64,000 nucleotides of DNA. Source: Clostridium manihotivorum (GTDB taxonomy: Bacteria > Bacillota > Clostridia > Clostridiales > Clostridiaceae). Positions 55,355-63,831 of this stretch are shown here, piece after piece. The stretch lies in the NCBI RefSeq assembly GCF_004015185.1, contig NZ_CP025746.1, positions 1,691,776 to 1,755,775 on the forward strand, read 5' to 3'. Below the pieces are notes generated by a model, which worked only from the letters and a program-made list of their open reading frames with translations, was not told where the DNA came from and searched no databases. How positions within the stretch are numbered: position 1 is the stretch's first letter; each line of letters opens with the position of its first letter. The position numbers and the translations under genes are program-made.

Positions 55355-55405
55355 TATAAAGATTTTATTAGAAGGCTTTACATCTATAAATATTAGGAGG
55401 ACTAA

Positions 55406-56050
55406 ATGAAGAGAATACAAACTATTCAAAAAATAACTGAATGCGGTGTTGTAGCCGTTATAAGAGCGGAATCTAAGGAACAAGCTATAAAGATAATAGA
55501 TGCTGTAAAAGAAGGCGGAATAAAGGCATTAGAAATAACAATGACAGTGCCTGGAGCCGTAGAGATAATAAAAGAGATATCAGAGATTTATAAGAATGAA
55601 GATTTAATAATAGGTGCAGGTACAGTTCTAGATCCAGAAACAGCTAGAGCATGCATTCTTGCTGGAGCAGAATTTATAGTAAGTCCTTACTTTGATGCAG
55701 AAACTGTTAAGCTGTGCAATAGATACAGAGTTGCAGTAATGCCAGGAATAATGACTGTTAAGGAAGCTGTTGCTGCACTTGAATACGGTGTTGAAGTTCT
55801 AAAGGTTTTCCCAGGAAATGCTTATGGACCTTCAATAATAAGTTCCTTTAAAGGACCTTTACCACAAGCTAACTTCATGCCTACAGGCGGAGTTAACCTA
55901 GATAACATAAAGGATTGGGTAAAAGCTGGAGCTGTAGCAGTTGGAACAGGTTCTGATCTAACTAAAGGAGCAAAGACTGGTGATTATGCTTTAGTTACTG
56001 AAACTGCTAAAAAGTTTGTTGATGCATTAAATAAAGCAAGAGAAATATAA
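55406..56050 (+). CDS. kdgA: 2-keto-3-deoxy-6-phosphogluconate aldolase
   Basis: A 214-residue class I aldolase (KDPG/KHG aldolase, Eda type). Motifs are VVAVIRAESKEQAIKI, ALEITMTVPGAVEII with the catalytic Glu, and IIGAGTVLDPETARACI. FIVSPYFDAE and EVLKVFPGNAYGPSII, with the Schiff-base Lys, follow, then PTGGVNLDNIKDWVKAG. It splits KDPG into pyruvate and glyceraldehyde-3-phosphate, the last step of the pathway. TAGGAGGAC precedes the ATG. It is followed after 41 nt by kdgK. Some homologues also act on 4-hydroxy-2-oxoglutarate. Confidence 0.95.
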   Translation: MKRIQTIQKITECGVVAVIRAESKEQAIKIIDAVKEGGIKALEITMTVPGAVEIIKEISEIYKNEDLIIGAGTVLDPETARACILAGAEFIVSPYFDAETVKLCNRYRVAVMPGIMTVKEAVAALEYGVEVLKVFPGNAYGPSIISSFKGPLPQANFMPTGGVNLDNIKDWVKAGAVAVGTGSDLTKGAKTGDYALVTETAKKFVDALNKAREI

Positions 56051-56091
56051 ATATTATTTCTAAAGATTATTTGAGAGATGGTGTAAGAACG

Positions 56092-57039
56092 ATGGAAGTA
56101 TTAACTTTTGGTGAAACTATGGTTCTTTTCAATCCTGAATCTAATGGACCATTGAGATATGTTAATAGTTTTGGTAAGTCAGTAGGAGGAGCAGACTCTA
56201 ATGTAGCAGTAGCTCTTGCAAGACTTGGACATGATACAGCGTGGTTTTCAAAATTAGGCAATGATGAATTTGGACGACAAATCCTCAATGTAGTAAGAGG
56301 AGAGGGTGTTGACACCTCTAGAGTTAAGACTGATACTGAAGCAAATACAGGTATCATGTTTAAGGAAAGAATAGGTGGAGACAATCCTAGTGTTTATTAC
56401 TATAGAAAAGGATCTGCAGCAAGTAGGCTTTCTGTACAAGATATAGATGTGGATTACATAAAAAAAGCTAAGATAATTCACGTTACTGGTATTACTCCAG
56501 CTTTATCTGAAAGTGCTAGGGCCATGGTGTTTGAGGTTCTTAAGATAGCTAAAGAAAACAAAATAACAATTTCTTTTGATCCTAATATAAGATTAAAGCT
56601 ATGGACTATAGAAGAAGCTAAGCCTGTACTTTTAGAAATAGCAAAAATGACCGATATAATTTTCCCTGGATGTGATGAAGGCGAGCTACTTTTAGGCACT
56701 AGTGATGAAAAAGAGATAGCTGCTAAGTTCATGTCAATGGGAGCTAAAATAGTAGCTGTAAAGCTAGGAGCAGAAGGTTGTTATGTAGCTGATAAAGATG
56801 AAGCCGTTTATGTTAAAGGCTTTAAAATAGAAAAACTAATAGATTCTGCTGGTGCTGGAGATGGCTTTGCAGCTGGATTTCTATCAGGAGTTCTAAGAGG
56901 CTTAAGCTTAAATGAGTGTGGTAAGCAAGGAAATGGAGTTGGCGCAATGGCAACTCTTGTTCAAGGGGACATGGAAGCATACCCATATATGGATCAGCTT
57001 ATGACCTTTATGGGAAAAAAGAAAATTATAGATAGATAA
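56092..57039 (+). CDS. kdgK: 2-keto-3-deoxygluconate kinase
   Basis: A 315-residue PfkB-family sugar kinase. It has VLTFGETMVLFNPES at the N terminus, VGGADSNVAVALARLGHDTA, ISFDPNIRLKLW, and the anion hole with catalytic Asp in DSAGAGDGFAAGFLSG. It phosphorylates 2-keto-3-deoxygluconate to KDPG, the substrate of the preceding gene's product. The open frame begins with TTG at 56071, but ATG 56092, 8 nt after a GGTG site, starts the family sequence. The weak ribosome binding site suggests lower expression or coupling to kdgA. Last gene before a terminator. Confidence 0.92.
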   Translation: MEVLTFGETMVLFNPESNGPLRYVNSFGKSVGGADSNVAVALARLGHDTAWFSKLGNDEFGRQILNVVRGEGVDTSRVKTDTEANTGIMFKERIGGDNPSVYYYRKGSAASRLSVQDIDVDYIKKAKIIHVTGITPALSESARAMVFEVLKIAKENKITISFDPNIRLKLWTIEEAKPVLLEIAKMTDIIFPGCDEGELLLGTSDEKEIAAKFMSMGAKIVAVKLGAEGCYVADKDEAVYVKGFKIEKLIDSAGAGDGFAAGFLSGVLRGLSLNECGKQGNGVGAMATLVQGDMEAYPYMDQLMTFMGKKKIIDR

Positions 57040-57128
57040 AAGATATATATAAAGTAATCATAAAGATTACTACTAATCTTAAGGATAATAAGTATATTAT
57101 AAGAAAATGTTTTGGACGAACATTAGAT

Positions 57129-57169
57129 AAAAAGCTGTACATTAGAATAACTCTATGTACAGCTTTTTA
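57129..57169 (+). terminator. terminator of the uxaB-kdgK operon
   Basis: A 13-bp stem AAAAGCTGTACAT/ATGTACAGCTTTT with a 12-nt loop and a T-run, about 90 nt after kdgK. Confidence 0.85.
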
Positions 57170-57197
57170 CTTTTATAATAATTTTCTATTTTTAGTA

Positions 57198-57228
57198 TTG
57201 ACATTAACGTTACGTAAAAGTTTATATT
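57198..57228 (+). promoter_or_regulatory. MerR-type promoter with 19-bp spacer
   Basis: TTGACA (57198-57203) and TATATT (57223-57228) are separated by 19 bp. The spacer contains the TTAACGTTACGTAA dyad. Overlong 19-bp spacers are the hallmark of promoters that MerR proteins activate by DNA distortion. It precedes the merR gene itself, so autoregulation is likely. Confidence 0.65.
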
Positions 57229-57250
57229 AGTATTATCAGGAGGTGATGTT

Positions 57251-58015
57251 GTGGAGTACACAGTGCAAAAACTAGCAAAACTAGGTGGGATAAGTACAAG
57301 AACTCTAAGATATTATGATGAGATTGGGATTCTGAAGCCGGCAAGAATCAACTCATCAGGATATCGTATCTATGGCCAAGAAGAGGTGGATAAACTGCAG
57401 CAAATACTTTTTTATAAAGAGTTAGGGGTAGAGCTAGACAGTATAAAGGATATAATGACCAACCCTGATTTTGATAGAGCAAAGGCACTGAAGGAGCATA
57501 AGCAGAAGCTTCTTGAGAGAAGGGCTCAACTAGATTTATTATTAGAAAATGTTGATAAGACTTTAAAGTCTATGGAAGGAGTAATTACAATGGAAGATAA
57601 AGAAAAATTTGAAGGCTTTAAACAGAAGCTTATAGATGATAATGAAAAGAAATATGGAAAAGAGATACGAGATAAATATGGGGATGATTCAATTAATAAG
57701 TCAAATGCAAAGCTTAAGGGGATGACTGAAGAAGAATATAAAGAAGTTACTAGATTAGGAAATGAAGTTATAGAAGTTCTCTCAAATGCTTTTGCAACAG
57801 GAGATCCAGCAGGAGAACTTGCTCAAAAGGCGGCAGATCTTCATAGACAGTGGCTTAGTTTTTATTGGGATAAGTATAGTAAGGAAGCACATGCAGGAGT
57901 TGCACAAATGTATGTAGAGGATGAAAGATTTAGAGAATTTTATGATAAAGAGCAGCCAGGGACAGCAGCGTTTTTGAGAGATGCCATCTTGATTTATACC
58001 GGAATTAAGAAGTAA
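57251..58015 (+). CDS. MerR-family regulator with TipAS domain
   Basis: A 254-residue regulator. The MerR winged helix is VQKLAKLGGISTRTLRYYDE, followed by GILKPARINSSGYRIYGQEE. A coiled coil (about residues 75-115; KEHKQKLLERRAQLDLLLEN) comes next. The TipAS effector domain extends from about residue 120 to the end (EEEYKEVTRLGNEVIEVL, RQWLSFYWDKYSKEAHAGVA, DERFREFYDKEQPGTAAFL). TipAS domains bind thiopeptide and other drugs. No efflux gene follows, so its target may be elsewhere. GTG start with AGGAGGTGATG upstream. Confidence 0.92.
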   Translation: MEYTVQKLAKLGGISTRTLRYYDEIGILKPARINSSGYRIYGQEEVDKLQQILFYKELGVELDSIKDIMTNPDFDRAKALKEHKQKLLERRAQLDLLLENVDKTLKSMEGVITMEDKEKFEGFKQKLIDDNEKKYGKEIRDKYGDDSINKSNAKLKGMTEEEYKEVTRLGNEVIEVLSNAFATGDPAGELAQKAADLHRQWLSFYWDKYSKEAHAGVAQMYVEDERFREFYDKEQPGTAAFLRDAILIYTGIKK

Positions 58016-58017
58016 AT

Positions 58018-58103
58018 TTTCCTGACAGATTTTCCTTTTATATATTGCAAAATACAGATGCACAAAAGAACCGCTAAAGAAAGTTGCTTTAGCGATTCTT
58101 TTA
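58018..58103 (+). repeat. repeat family B, copy 8, diverged
   Basis: CCTGACAGATTTTCC, GCAAAATACAGATGCACAAAA, then terminator CGCTAAAG-AAAGTTG-CTTTAGCG and a T-run. The terminator stem differs from other copies on both arms together. It lies immediately after the MerR gene and is its terminator. Confidence 0.75.
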
Positions 58104-58188
58104 TTATTTAATCCACAATAGATATATTGACTAATTATATCACTAGGTTTTAAATGGTTTATATAGAATTTTATGGGGGCGATATATT

Positions 58189-58512
58189 ATGACACTAGTT
58201 TTTATAATTTTTATAGCTTGTAGTATATTATTTATTTCCTTGGGAATTATGGTGTATAAGTTAAAAAAGATAGAAATACTTTCATATTATGATGGAACGA
58301 AAAAATATGATAGCGATACTCTTGCGAAAGTAGCTGGAAAGCATCTGATTTATATGGGAGTATGGACACTTATTATTGATGTAATGTTTATGTTTTTATG
58401 TAGGATACATTTTGCTTTTATATTTCTATTCATGATAAGCTATTGCTTCGTATTAGTATGGTATAGTGTAAAAGTCACTAAAGATATAGAAAGGTTCGAA
58501 CTGAAAAGTTAG
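58189..58512 (+). CDS. DUF3784-like small membrane protein
   Basis: A 107-residue protein with three hydrophobic segments (about residues 3-22, 53-70 and 74-94). The polar loop YYDGTKKYDSDTLAKVAGKH has the YD...KYD...L.K..G pattern seen in the DUF3784 family, of unknown function. ATG after a GGGGGC site. It is flanked by repeats on both sides, and no functional partner is apparent. The family call is by pattern only. Confidence 0.65.
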   Translation: MTLVFIIFIACSILFISLGIMVYKLKKIEILSYYDGTKKYDSDTLAKVAGKHLIYMGVWTLIIDVMFMFLCRIHFAFIFLFMISYCFVLVWYSVKVTKDIERFELKS

Positions 58513-58519
58513 ATTCTAT

Positions 58520-58617
58520 AGCTATCCTTTACGAAAACTTAATTTATGTATGTTCGATAATACCGGCTTCTGGGGATTTTCGGGCACGTATAAATTAATG
58601 GTTGAGTTAGGAACCAT
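58520..58617. repeat. repeat family A, copy 4
   Basis: AAACTTAATTTATGTATGTT, CGATAATACCGGCTTC, GGGGATTTTCGGGCACG and TATAAATTAATGGTTGAGTT, ending TAGGAACC. The outer and inner arms pair as in copy 2. Confidence 0.7.
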
Positions 58618-58631
58618 ATCAAAACCAAAAG

Positions 58632-58670
58632 ACTCAAATATATAATTTTCAATAATTCTATTTGAGTTTT
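58632..58670. terminator. terminator-like hairpin
   Basis: ACTCAAATA (58632-58640) pairs with TATTTGAGT (58659-58667), loop 18 nt, T-run after. It follows the DUF3784-like gene and repeat A. Confidence 0.6.
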
Positions 58671-58691
58671 AAGATTATATAAGGATATTTA

Positions 58692-58832
58692 AAAAATTTA
58701 GCGGTTATTCAAGACCTGATATATGAGAGAGCTATTAGAGTTAAATGATTTTTTATAGGTTAGTTTTAAAAATCATATTAATCCTTTAAAAGCTCATAGG
58801 AGCACAGGTTGAATGACCGCTTAATTTAAATA
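58692..58832. repeat. repeat family C, diverged copy with enlarged centre
   Basis: Arms AGCGGTTATTCAA and TTGAATGACCGCT match over 12 of 13 positions. Inside are GACCTGATATATGAG and CTCATAGGAGCACAGGT, then about 65 nt of central DNA with its own ATGATTTTT/AAAAATCAT pairing. It ends 10 nt before the stop of the minus-strand gene. Confidence 0.65.
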
Positions 58833-58841
58833 AAATGAGAA

Positions 58842-60506
58842 TTATTTCTTTTCTGTTGAGGGCTTATTTTCTTTCTCTATTTTTTCTTGAGTATCAGATT
58901 TTCTTTGTGAGAATTCAAGATTGTCAAATCCAGTTGCATTTATTACAATTCCGTCTGCGTCAATATAATCAAGTTGTACCTTATCTCCAGCCTGAGTTAA
59001 TGCAAGTTCACTAGATGCATCAGCACTTACAACGAATATAACATCTGGTTTTTCTTTAGTTATAATGTGGTAGAAGGTTGTCTTATCAGTAATTTCCTGA
59101 CCGATTCTCAATACGGTAGCTTGTTCATGATTTATCTTACCTGAAGAATTCAAGGATGAAAGATTTCCTTTACCAGTAAGTGCCTTTGTATAATCTGATA
59201 AGGTTTGTTTAGTTGTCTCACCAACACCTACTATATTGTAATCTTGTACGCTTATCATTCCATACATTCTTACTATTCCATCTTTATCTTTAAGTGTAGT
59301 AAAGTAGGTTGGAACATTCTCTATATTGATTAATATTGGTGAAGTTGCTTTATAACCCATATTTTGAACCTTACCTTCAGCTGATTTGATACTTGCTTCT
59401 TCTGTAGCACCAGAAGTTTTGTATAAGGTTGTTTGATGAGTTTTAGTATTTGTCAAAGTGAAACCTATAGTAGCACTATCCTTACCTACGGAAGTCAATC
59501 CGTTATAGTAATAGCAGTTACCTTTGTCATAAATTATTTCCCCACCTTCAGTAGTCTTAAGCTTATTGTTCTTGGTGAACCATTGAAATCCCTTTATATA
59601 CTCTCCATAAAGATTTAATTGTTTTCTAACTATATCCTCAGGCTGAATTCTATCTACCCAGCTAGGAGTATTATCTATAGCATAATTTTTTACTTCTCCA
59701 GTTTGTGCATTTACTATAGCTGTACCTAATACTTTTTCACCGGAAAAACCTATAGTGTTTTTGTATCTAGTTACAACCCAATAAGGAGTACCGTTATCAT
59801 CAATTTCAAAAGAGTAGTCAGTTAAACCTACAAATTCATTTCCTTGATAATAAGTATGTCTTAGGAGATCATCCCCTAAAAAAGCATTAGGCTGATATTT
59901 CAGGTGTATAGGCTTGCCATTAAGTTCTTTAACAAAAGTTACATCGTCAGCGTTTGTAGCGCTTACTACTATATATCCTGGAGTACCTTCACGGTTGCTT
60001 GACCAACTGAAGAAGCCTGAGTGCAATAATGGAACAATCCAACAAAGCTTGTCTTTTACAATTTGTTTTACAGGTTCTCCTGGGGTTACTTGGCTACCTA
60101 TAGCTCCAGCTTCTCCAAGCTTCTTTTCAGCTAATTTTTCTGCATATGACTTGTCTACTACAGGCAATTGAGTTATATCTATTGGCGAAATATCTTTAGA
60201 GAAGGTTTCTTCTTTTATTGTACCAATTAGGTTTTTGTAATCTTTTGATCTAAATATACCACTAGATATTAGACAATATCCTAGGAATACTAAAATAATT
60301 ATAGGTATAATAATTACAAACTTCTTTTTTCTTAAAATTAGTCTAGCTAAGACTGATAGAGCAATAATGACCATTGAAACAAATAAAGTTGTTGATATAA
60401 ATCCTAAAGTTAAAGGAAGTAAAAATAACCAGTGAACAACTAGTGTGATTAGAACAATAAAAATCACCGCAGCTAAGAAAACCTTAGAGTTTACCTCTTT
60501 TTTCAT
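58842..60506 (-). CDS. uncharacterised membrane-anchored extracytoplasmic protein
   Basis: A 554-residue protein that I do not recognise. Three hydrophobic segments lie in the first 85 residues (VFLAAVIFIVLITLVVHWLF; a second at about 33-55; FVIIIPIIILVFLGYCLISS at about 63-83). About 450 residues of soluble sequence follow. That part has PepSY-like blocks (TDYSFEIDDNGTPYWVVTRY, VLGTAIVNAQTGEVKNYAID, FEIDDNGT). A later region has VTVQ-like short strands and a charged Lys/Glu-rich tail. The Trp- and Tyr-rich segment CWIVPLLHSGFFSWSS is unusual. Such layouts occur in envelope proteins that bind or modulate surface enzymes. ATG after AAGGAGA. Single-gene unit. Confidence 0.75.
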   Translation of the reverse strand: MKKEVNSKVFLAAVIFIVLITLVVHWLFLLPLTLGFISTTLFVSMVIIALSVLARLILRKKKFVIIIPIIILVFLGYCLISSGIFRSKDYKNLIGTIKEETFSKDISPIDITQLPVVDKSYAEKLAEKKLGEAGAIGSQVTPGEPVKQIVKDKLCWIVPLLHSGFFSWSSNREGTPGYIVVSATNADDVTFVKELNGKPIHLKYQPNAFLGDDLLRHTYYQGNEFVGLTDYSFEIDDNGTPYWVVTRYKNTIGFSGEKVLGTAIVNAQTGEVKNYAIDNTPSWVDRIQPEDIVRKQLNLYGEYIKGFQWFTKNNKLKTTEGGEIIYDKGNCYYYNGLTSVGKDSATIGFTLTNTKTHQTTLYKTSGATEEASIKSAEGKVQNMGYKATSPILINIENVPTYFTTLKDKDGIVRMYGMISVQDYNIVGVGETTKQTLSDYTKALTGKGNLSSLNSSGKINHEQATVLRIGQEITDKTTFYHIITKEKPDVIFVVSADASSELALTQAGDKVQLDYIDADGIVINATGFDNLEFSQRKSDTQEKIEKENKPSTEKK

Positions 60507-60866
60507 ATTAAAATCTCCTTATAATTAATTTATATTTGTGGGTGAACTTAAATACTTGATTAAAATATACTCAATTTTAGCATATGTACAAAATAAATAA
60601 AATGTAAAGAAATTCTATAATTATAGTAATTTAAGGCTGCTTTTATAAAAAGTACAAGAAAGTGTCAATAAAAACTATAAGTAAGTAGTTAAAAGTCTAC
60701 ATGCTTATCTATTTTATAATATGGAAATAATAAAGTTAATTAAAGATTTATTAATTTGAATTACTATTTTATATTAAGATTACTTTATAATTATAGCTAA
60801 GATGATATTTATTCTTGAATAACTAGTATGTTTATTTTTTTATATACAAGTAAAGGAATGATTAGA
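60507..60866. other. divergent intergenic region upstream of queG
   Basis: 360 nt of AT-rich DNA holding the promoters of the minus-strand unknown gene and queG. No repeat-family member, riboswitch or ORF was recognised. Confidence 0.4.
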
Positions 60867-61757
60867 GTGAAAGAAAAACTCATAGATTTTTGTAAGTCCA
60901 TTGGAATAGAGTGTGTAGGAATTGCTCCTTCAGGACCTTATCTTGATTTTGAAAAACTTTGGAGAAAACAAATTGCTAAAGGTAAAATAACTGGTTTTGA
61001 AGAAAAAGATATTGAAAAAAGAGTTTATCCCAATTTGACGTTACCTGATTGTAAATCTGTAATAGTCTGCTTGTTTCCATACTATATATGTGAGAAAGAA
61101 GGAGCAAATATATCTAAATATGCATTCAGCAAAGATTATCATGTTATAGGTAAGAAAAAGTTAGAGCAAATTGGTGCTTTTTTAAGTGAAAGCCTTGAAG
61201 GTTTTAATTATAAGGCCTTTGTTGATACTGGTCCTTTGAGTGATAGATATTTAGCGTATAGAGCTGGACTAGGATTCTGGGGGATAAACAACCACATAAT
61301 AACTGATAGATATGGTTCTTATGTGTTTATCGGGTACATATTAAATAACTATCCCTTTGAAGTAGATATCCCTCAAGATAGAACCTGCTTTCAGTGCTTT
61401 ACTTGTGTAAGAAAATGCCCAGGACAGTGTATCTTAGGAGATTTTACTATTGATCCGCTAAGATGTAGATCTTATATAACTCAAAAGAAAGGTGAACTGT
61501 CAGAAGAAGAGCTTGAGATATTAAAAAAGACAGATATGGTATGGGGCTGTGATGTGTGCCAGGATGTTTGTCCTCATAATAGAAAAATTGAAGAAACTAA
61601 TTTAGAGGAATTTAAAAATGATTTAAAGTATAGAATTGAATTAGAGGAACTTGAGGAAATATCTAATAAAGAATTTATGAGACGATATAAAGATAGAGCT
61701 TTTAGTTGGAGAGGAAGGAAAGTTATACTTAGAAATCACCAAATACTTAAAGATTGA
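60867..61757 (+). CDS. queG: epoxyqueuosine reductase
   Basis: A 296-residue QueG. The N-terminal cobalamin-binding region begins IDFCKSIGIECVGIAPSGP. FVDTGPLSDRYLAYRAGLGF carries the catalytic Asp, followed by WGINNHIIT and GSYVFIGYIL. Two [4Fe-4S] clusters are marked by CFQCFTCVRKCPGQC and WGCDVCQDVCPHN. It reduces epoxyqueuosine to queuosine in tRNA, using B12 as cofactor. The frame extends upstream to 60828, but the GTG at 60867 is best placed relative to AAAGG, 10 nt before; the ATG at 60858 directly abuts that site. Slightly short but complete. No other queuosine gene is near. Confidence 0.92.
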   Translation: MKEKLIDFCKSIGIECVGIAPSGPYLDFEKLWRKQIAKGKITGFEEKDIEKRVYPNLTLPDCKSVIVCLFPYYICEKEGANISKYAFSKDYHVIGKKKLEQIGAFLSESLEGFNYKAFVDTGPLSDRYLAYRAGLGFWGINNHIITDRYGSYVFIGYILNNYPFEVDIPQDRTCFQCFTCVRKCPGQCILGDFTIDPLRCRSYITQKKGELSEEELEILKKTDMVWGCDVCQDVCPHNRKIEETNLEEFKNDLKYRIELEELEEISNKEFMRRYKDRAFSWRGRKVILRNHQILKD

Positions 61758-61763
61758 TGATTG

Positions 61764-61806
61764 AAAGAGACTATTGAGAAGTTAATTCTACTAATAGTCT
61801 CTTTAA
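61764..61806. terminator. bidirectional terminator between queG and a chemoreceptor gene
   Basis: AAAGAGACTATT pairs with AATAGTCTCTTT around a loop of about 18 nt. A- and T-rich flanks on both sides serve convergent genes. Confidence 0.7.
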
Positions 61807-61823
61807 TAAAATAGCTTAAAGTT

Positions 61824-63575
61824 TTAGATATTAAATTTTGATACTATAGACAGAAGTTTTTCAACCTTTTCCTTTGATTTATGGGACTGATCTATTACTT
61901 CACCTGCCATATCAACAATAGTATTTGTCTTTTCAGCAATTGTAGTCATGCCAGAAGCACCTTCATTGGTAGCATGGCTAACTTCGTCAATTGATCTATT
62001 AACATCTTGTATTGAAGCTAGAAGCTCCTCAGCAGTAGAACTTAAGTCTGTAACTAAATCATTAAAGGTTAATGAGTCAACATTATATTGATCTCCAGTA
62101 GTAACTAGCTTTTTATAATCAGGAATAACTTGTTTTTCAATGAAAGCTAACACATCTACAGAGCTGTCCTTTAATTTATTAACTGCATTTATCACTAAAT
62201 CTGTAACTGTTTGAATCTGCATAGCACTTTGCTTTGAAACTTCAGCTAACTTCCTTATTTCATCAGCTACAACTGCAAAGCCTTTACCAGACTCTCCAGC
62301 TCTTGCCGCTTCAATAGCAGCATTTAATGCAAGCAAGTTAGTCTGAGAAGATATTTCTAATATACTTGCAGTAAGTGAGTTAATTTGTTCTACGGCCTGT
62401 ACTTCTTCAAGAGATGTTTTAAGATTTTTATCTAATGCAACTGTCATTAGTTGAGAATCTTTTTGAGACTCTATAGCTTCAGATTTTAATGTGGTTGCTC
62501 TTAAGCTTATCTCTTTTGAGGAGGAAACCCCATCTCCTGATTTTGCTGCAATACTTTCAACAGCTTTTTCTATTTCAATGGTTGAAGCGTTCATTTCTTC
62601 AGTAGCAGCAGAGGTTTCTTCCATTCCGGCAGATAGTTGTTCTACGGTTTTTGATATTTCCTCAAGCTCTGCACCTAGACTTACCATATTTATATTTGAA
62701 CTTTCTACCATTTCATTAACAGAATTTGTAGAATCAACTACATCTTTTAGTACTTGTCTAAATTCTTTTCTGGATACACCTTCAGCTATTATTATTTGTC
62801 CGAATTCATCTTTATCATTTAGATACTTTGTATAGCTATCATCATATACAAGATCAAGAGCTGCTGTCTTGTTAATCAAAGAAATTGCTAGTTTGGCTCT
62901 TCTATTAATGTTAATTATCAAAGCGATTCCAAGAAGCAAGGATAGAGTTAACGTTGTTAAAGCTGTTGTTAATATAACCCTTTCTACGCTTTTCGCAGAT
63001 GAACTGCTATTGGATATAACATTTTTAGCATAATCATCAAGTATTTCCTCTATCTGATTTATACTTTCCCTCGTAGAGTTAAAGGTAGTATAGAATTGCT
63101 TCTTATCCTTAAGAGAATTGGATTGAGAATCATAAAGACTTGTCCATGTTTTAAAGTCCTTATCAAAATTATCAAATAATTGGAATGCATTCAAATTTGA
63201 ATCCTTATGAGTTAATTTGCTTATATTAGTTTGATCCTTAATTAATATGTCTTTAGCTTTATTAACTCTTTCGTAAGTTTGCTTTACGTTTTCATCGTAG
63301 GTGCTTTTTAGCTTACTAACATCGTCTGAAGCATCTATAGACTCAAGTTCAGATTCTGCAGACAAGGCTTGATAAAAATCACGATCTGCATTTAACAACC
63401 AATAATCACTCAAGTGGATCTCATCATAGAGATTTGAAACTAGTTTTCTTGTAAGATTGTCAATGTTTATTAGCGATACCACTGATACAAAAAATAATGA
63501 CAATACAGGTACCAGCATAATAATAGACATTTTAGTGCCTAACTTAAAGTTGTTGATTTTTAAGAATTTTAGCAT
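61824..63575 (-). CDS. methyl-accepting chemotaxis protein
   Basis: A 583-residue membrane chemoreceptor. TM1 is [20 protein letters not shown] (residues about 15-35). An extracellular helical domain extends to about residue 198 ([20 protein letters not shown]). TM2 is [20 protein letters not shown] (about 202-222). A HAMP-like linker and a signalling domain with tip [20 protein letters not shown] follow. Methylation-type pairs surround it ([18 protein letters not shown]). The ligand is unknown. ATG after GGGGTGAA. It is divergent from another receptor gene at the window end. Confidence 0.93.
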   Translation of the reverse strand: MLKFLKINNFKLGTKMSIIMLVPVLSLFFVSVVSLINIDNLTRKLVSNLYDEIHLSDYWLLNADRDFYQALSAESELESIDASDDVSKLKSTYDENVKQTYERVNKAKDILIKDQTNISKLTHKDSNLNAFQLFDNFDKDFKTWTSLYDSQSNSLKDKKQFYTTFNSTRESINQIEEILDDYAKNVISNSSSSAKSVERVILTTALTTLTLSLLLGIALIININRRAKLAISLINKTAALDLVYDDSYTKYLNDKDEFGQIIIAEGVSRKEFRQVLKDVVDSTNSVNEMVESSNINMVSLGAELEEISKTVEQLSAGMEETSAATEEMNASTIEIEKAVESIAAKSGDGVSSSKEISLRATTLKSEAIESQKDSQLMTVALDKNLKTSLEEVQAVEQINSLTASILEISSQTNLLALNAAIEAARAGESGKGFAVVADEIRKLAEVSKQSAMQIQTVTDLVINAVNKLKDSSVDVLAFIEKQVIPDYKKLVTTGDQYNVDSLTFNDLVTDLSSTAEELLASIQDVNRSIDEVSHATNEGASGMTTIAEKTNTIVDMAGEVIDQSHKSKEKVEKLLSIVSKFNI

Positions 63576-63831
63576 ATAAGTTCACCCCAAATAAAATTTT
63601 ATTTTTGTAAAATTCAGAAAACTTAGAATATAGCATATACGATAATTATTATCAACATTATATAACAAAGTTTTATTTCTTTCTACAAAAAAATCACTTC
63701 AATTTTGGTTTTATTATAGAAAAGTGGGACATTTTTCATAGAAGTAAAGAAATATAAAAGTTTTACGATAAAAGGACTATATACTTTTAAAATATATATA
63801 AAATTATACACTTTGGAAAAGGGGATACTAG

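Noticed and set aside
2719..58103. Repeat families A, B, C or D as parts of a CRISPR array
   Set aside because: Copies are dispersed over the whole window, not regularly spaced, have no spacers, and no cas gene is present.
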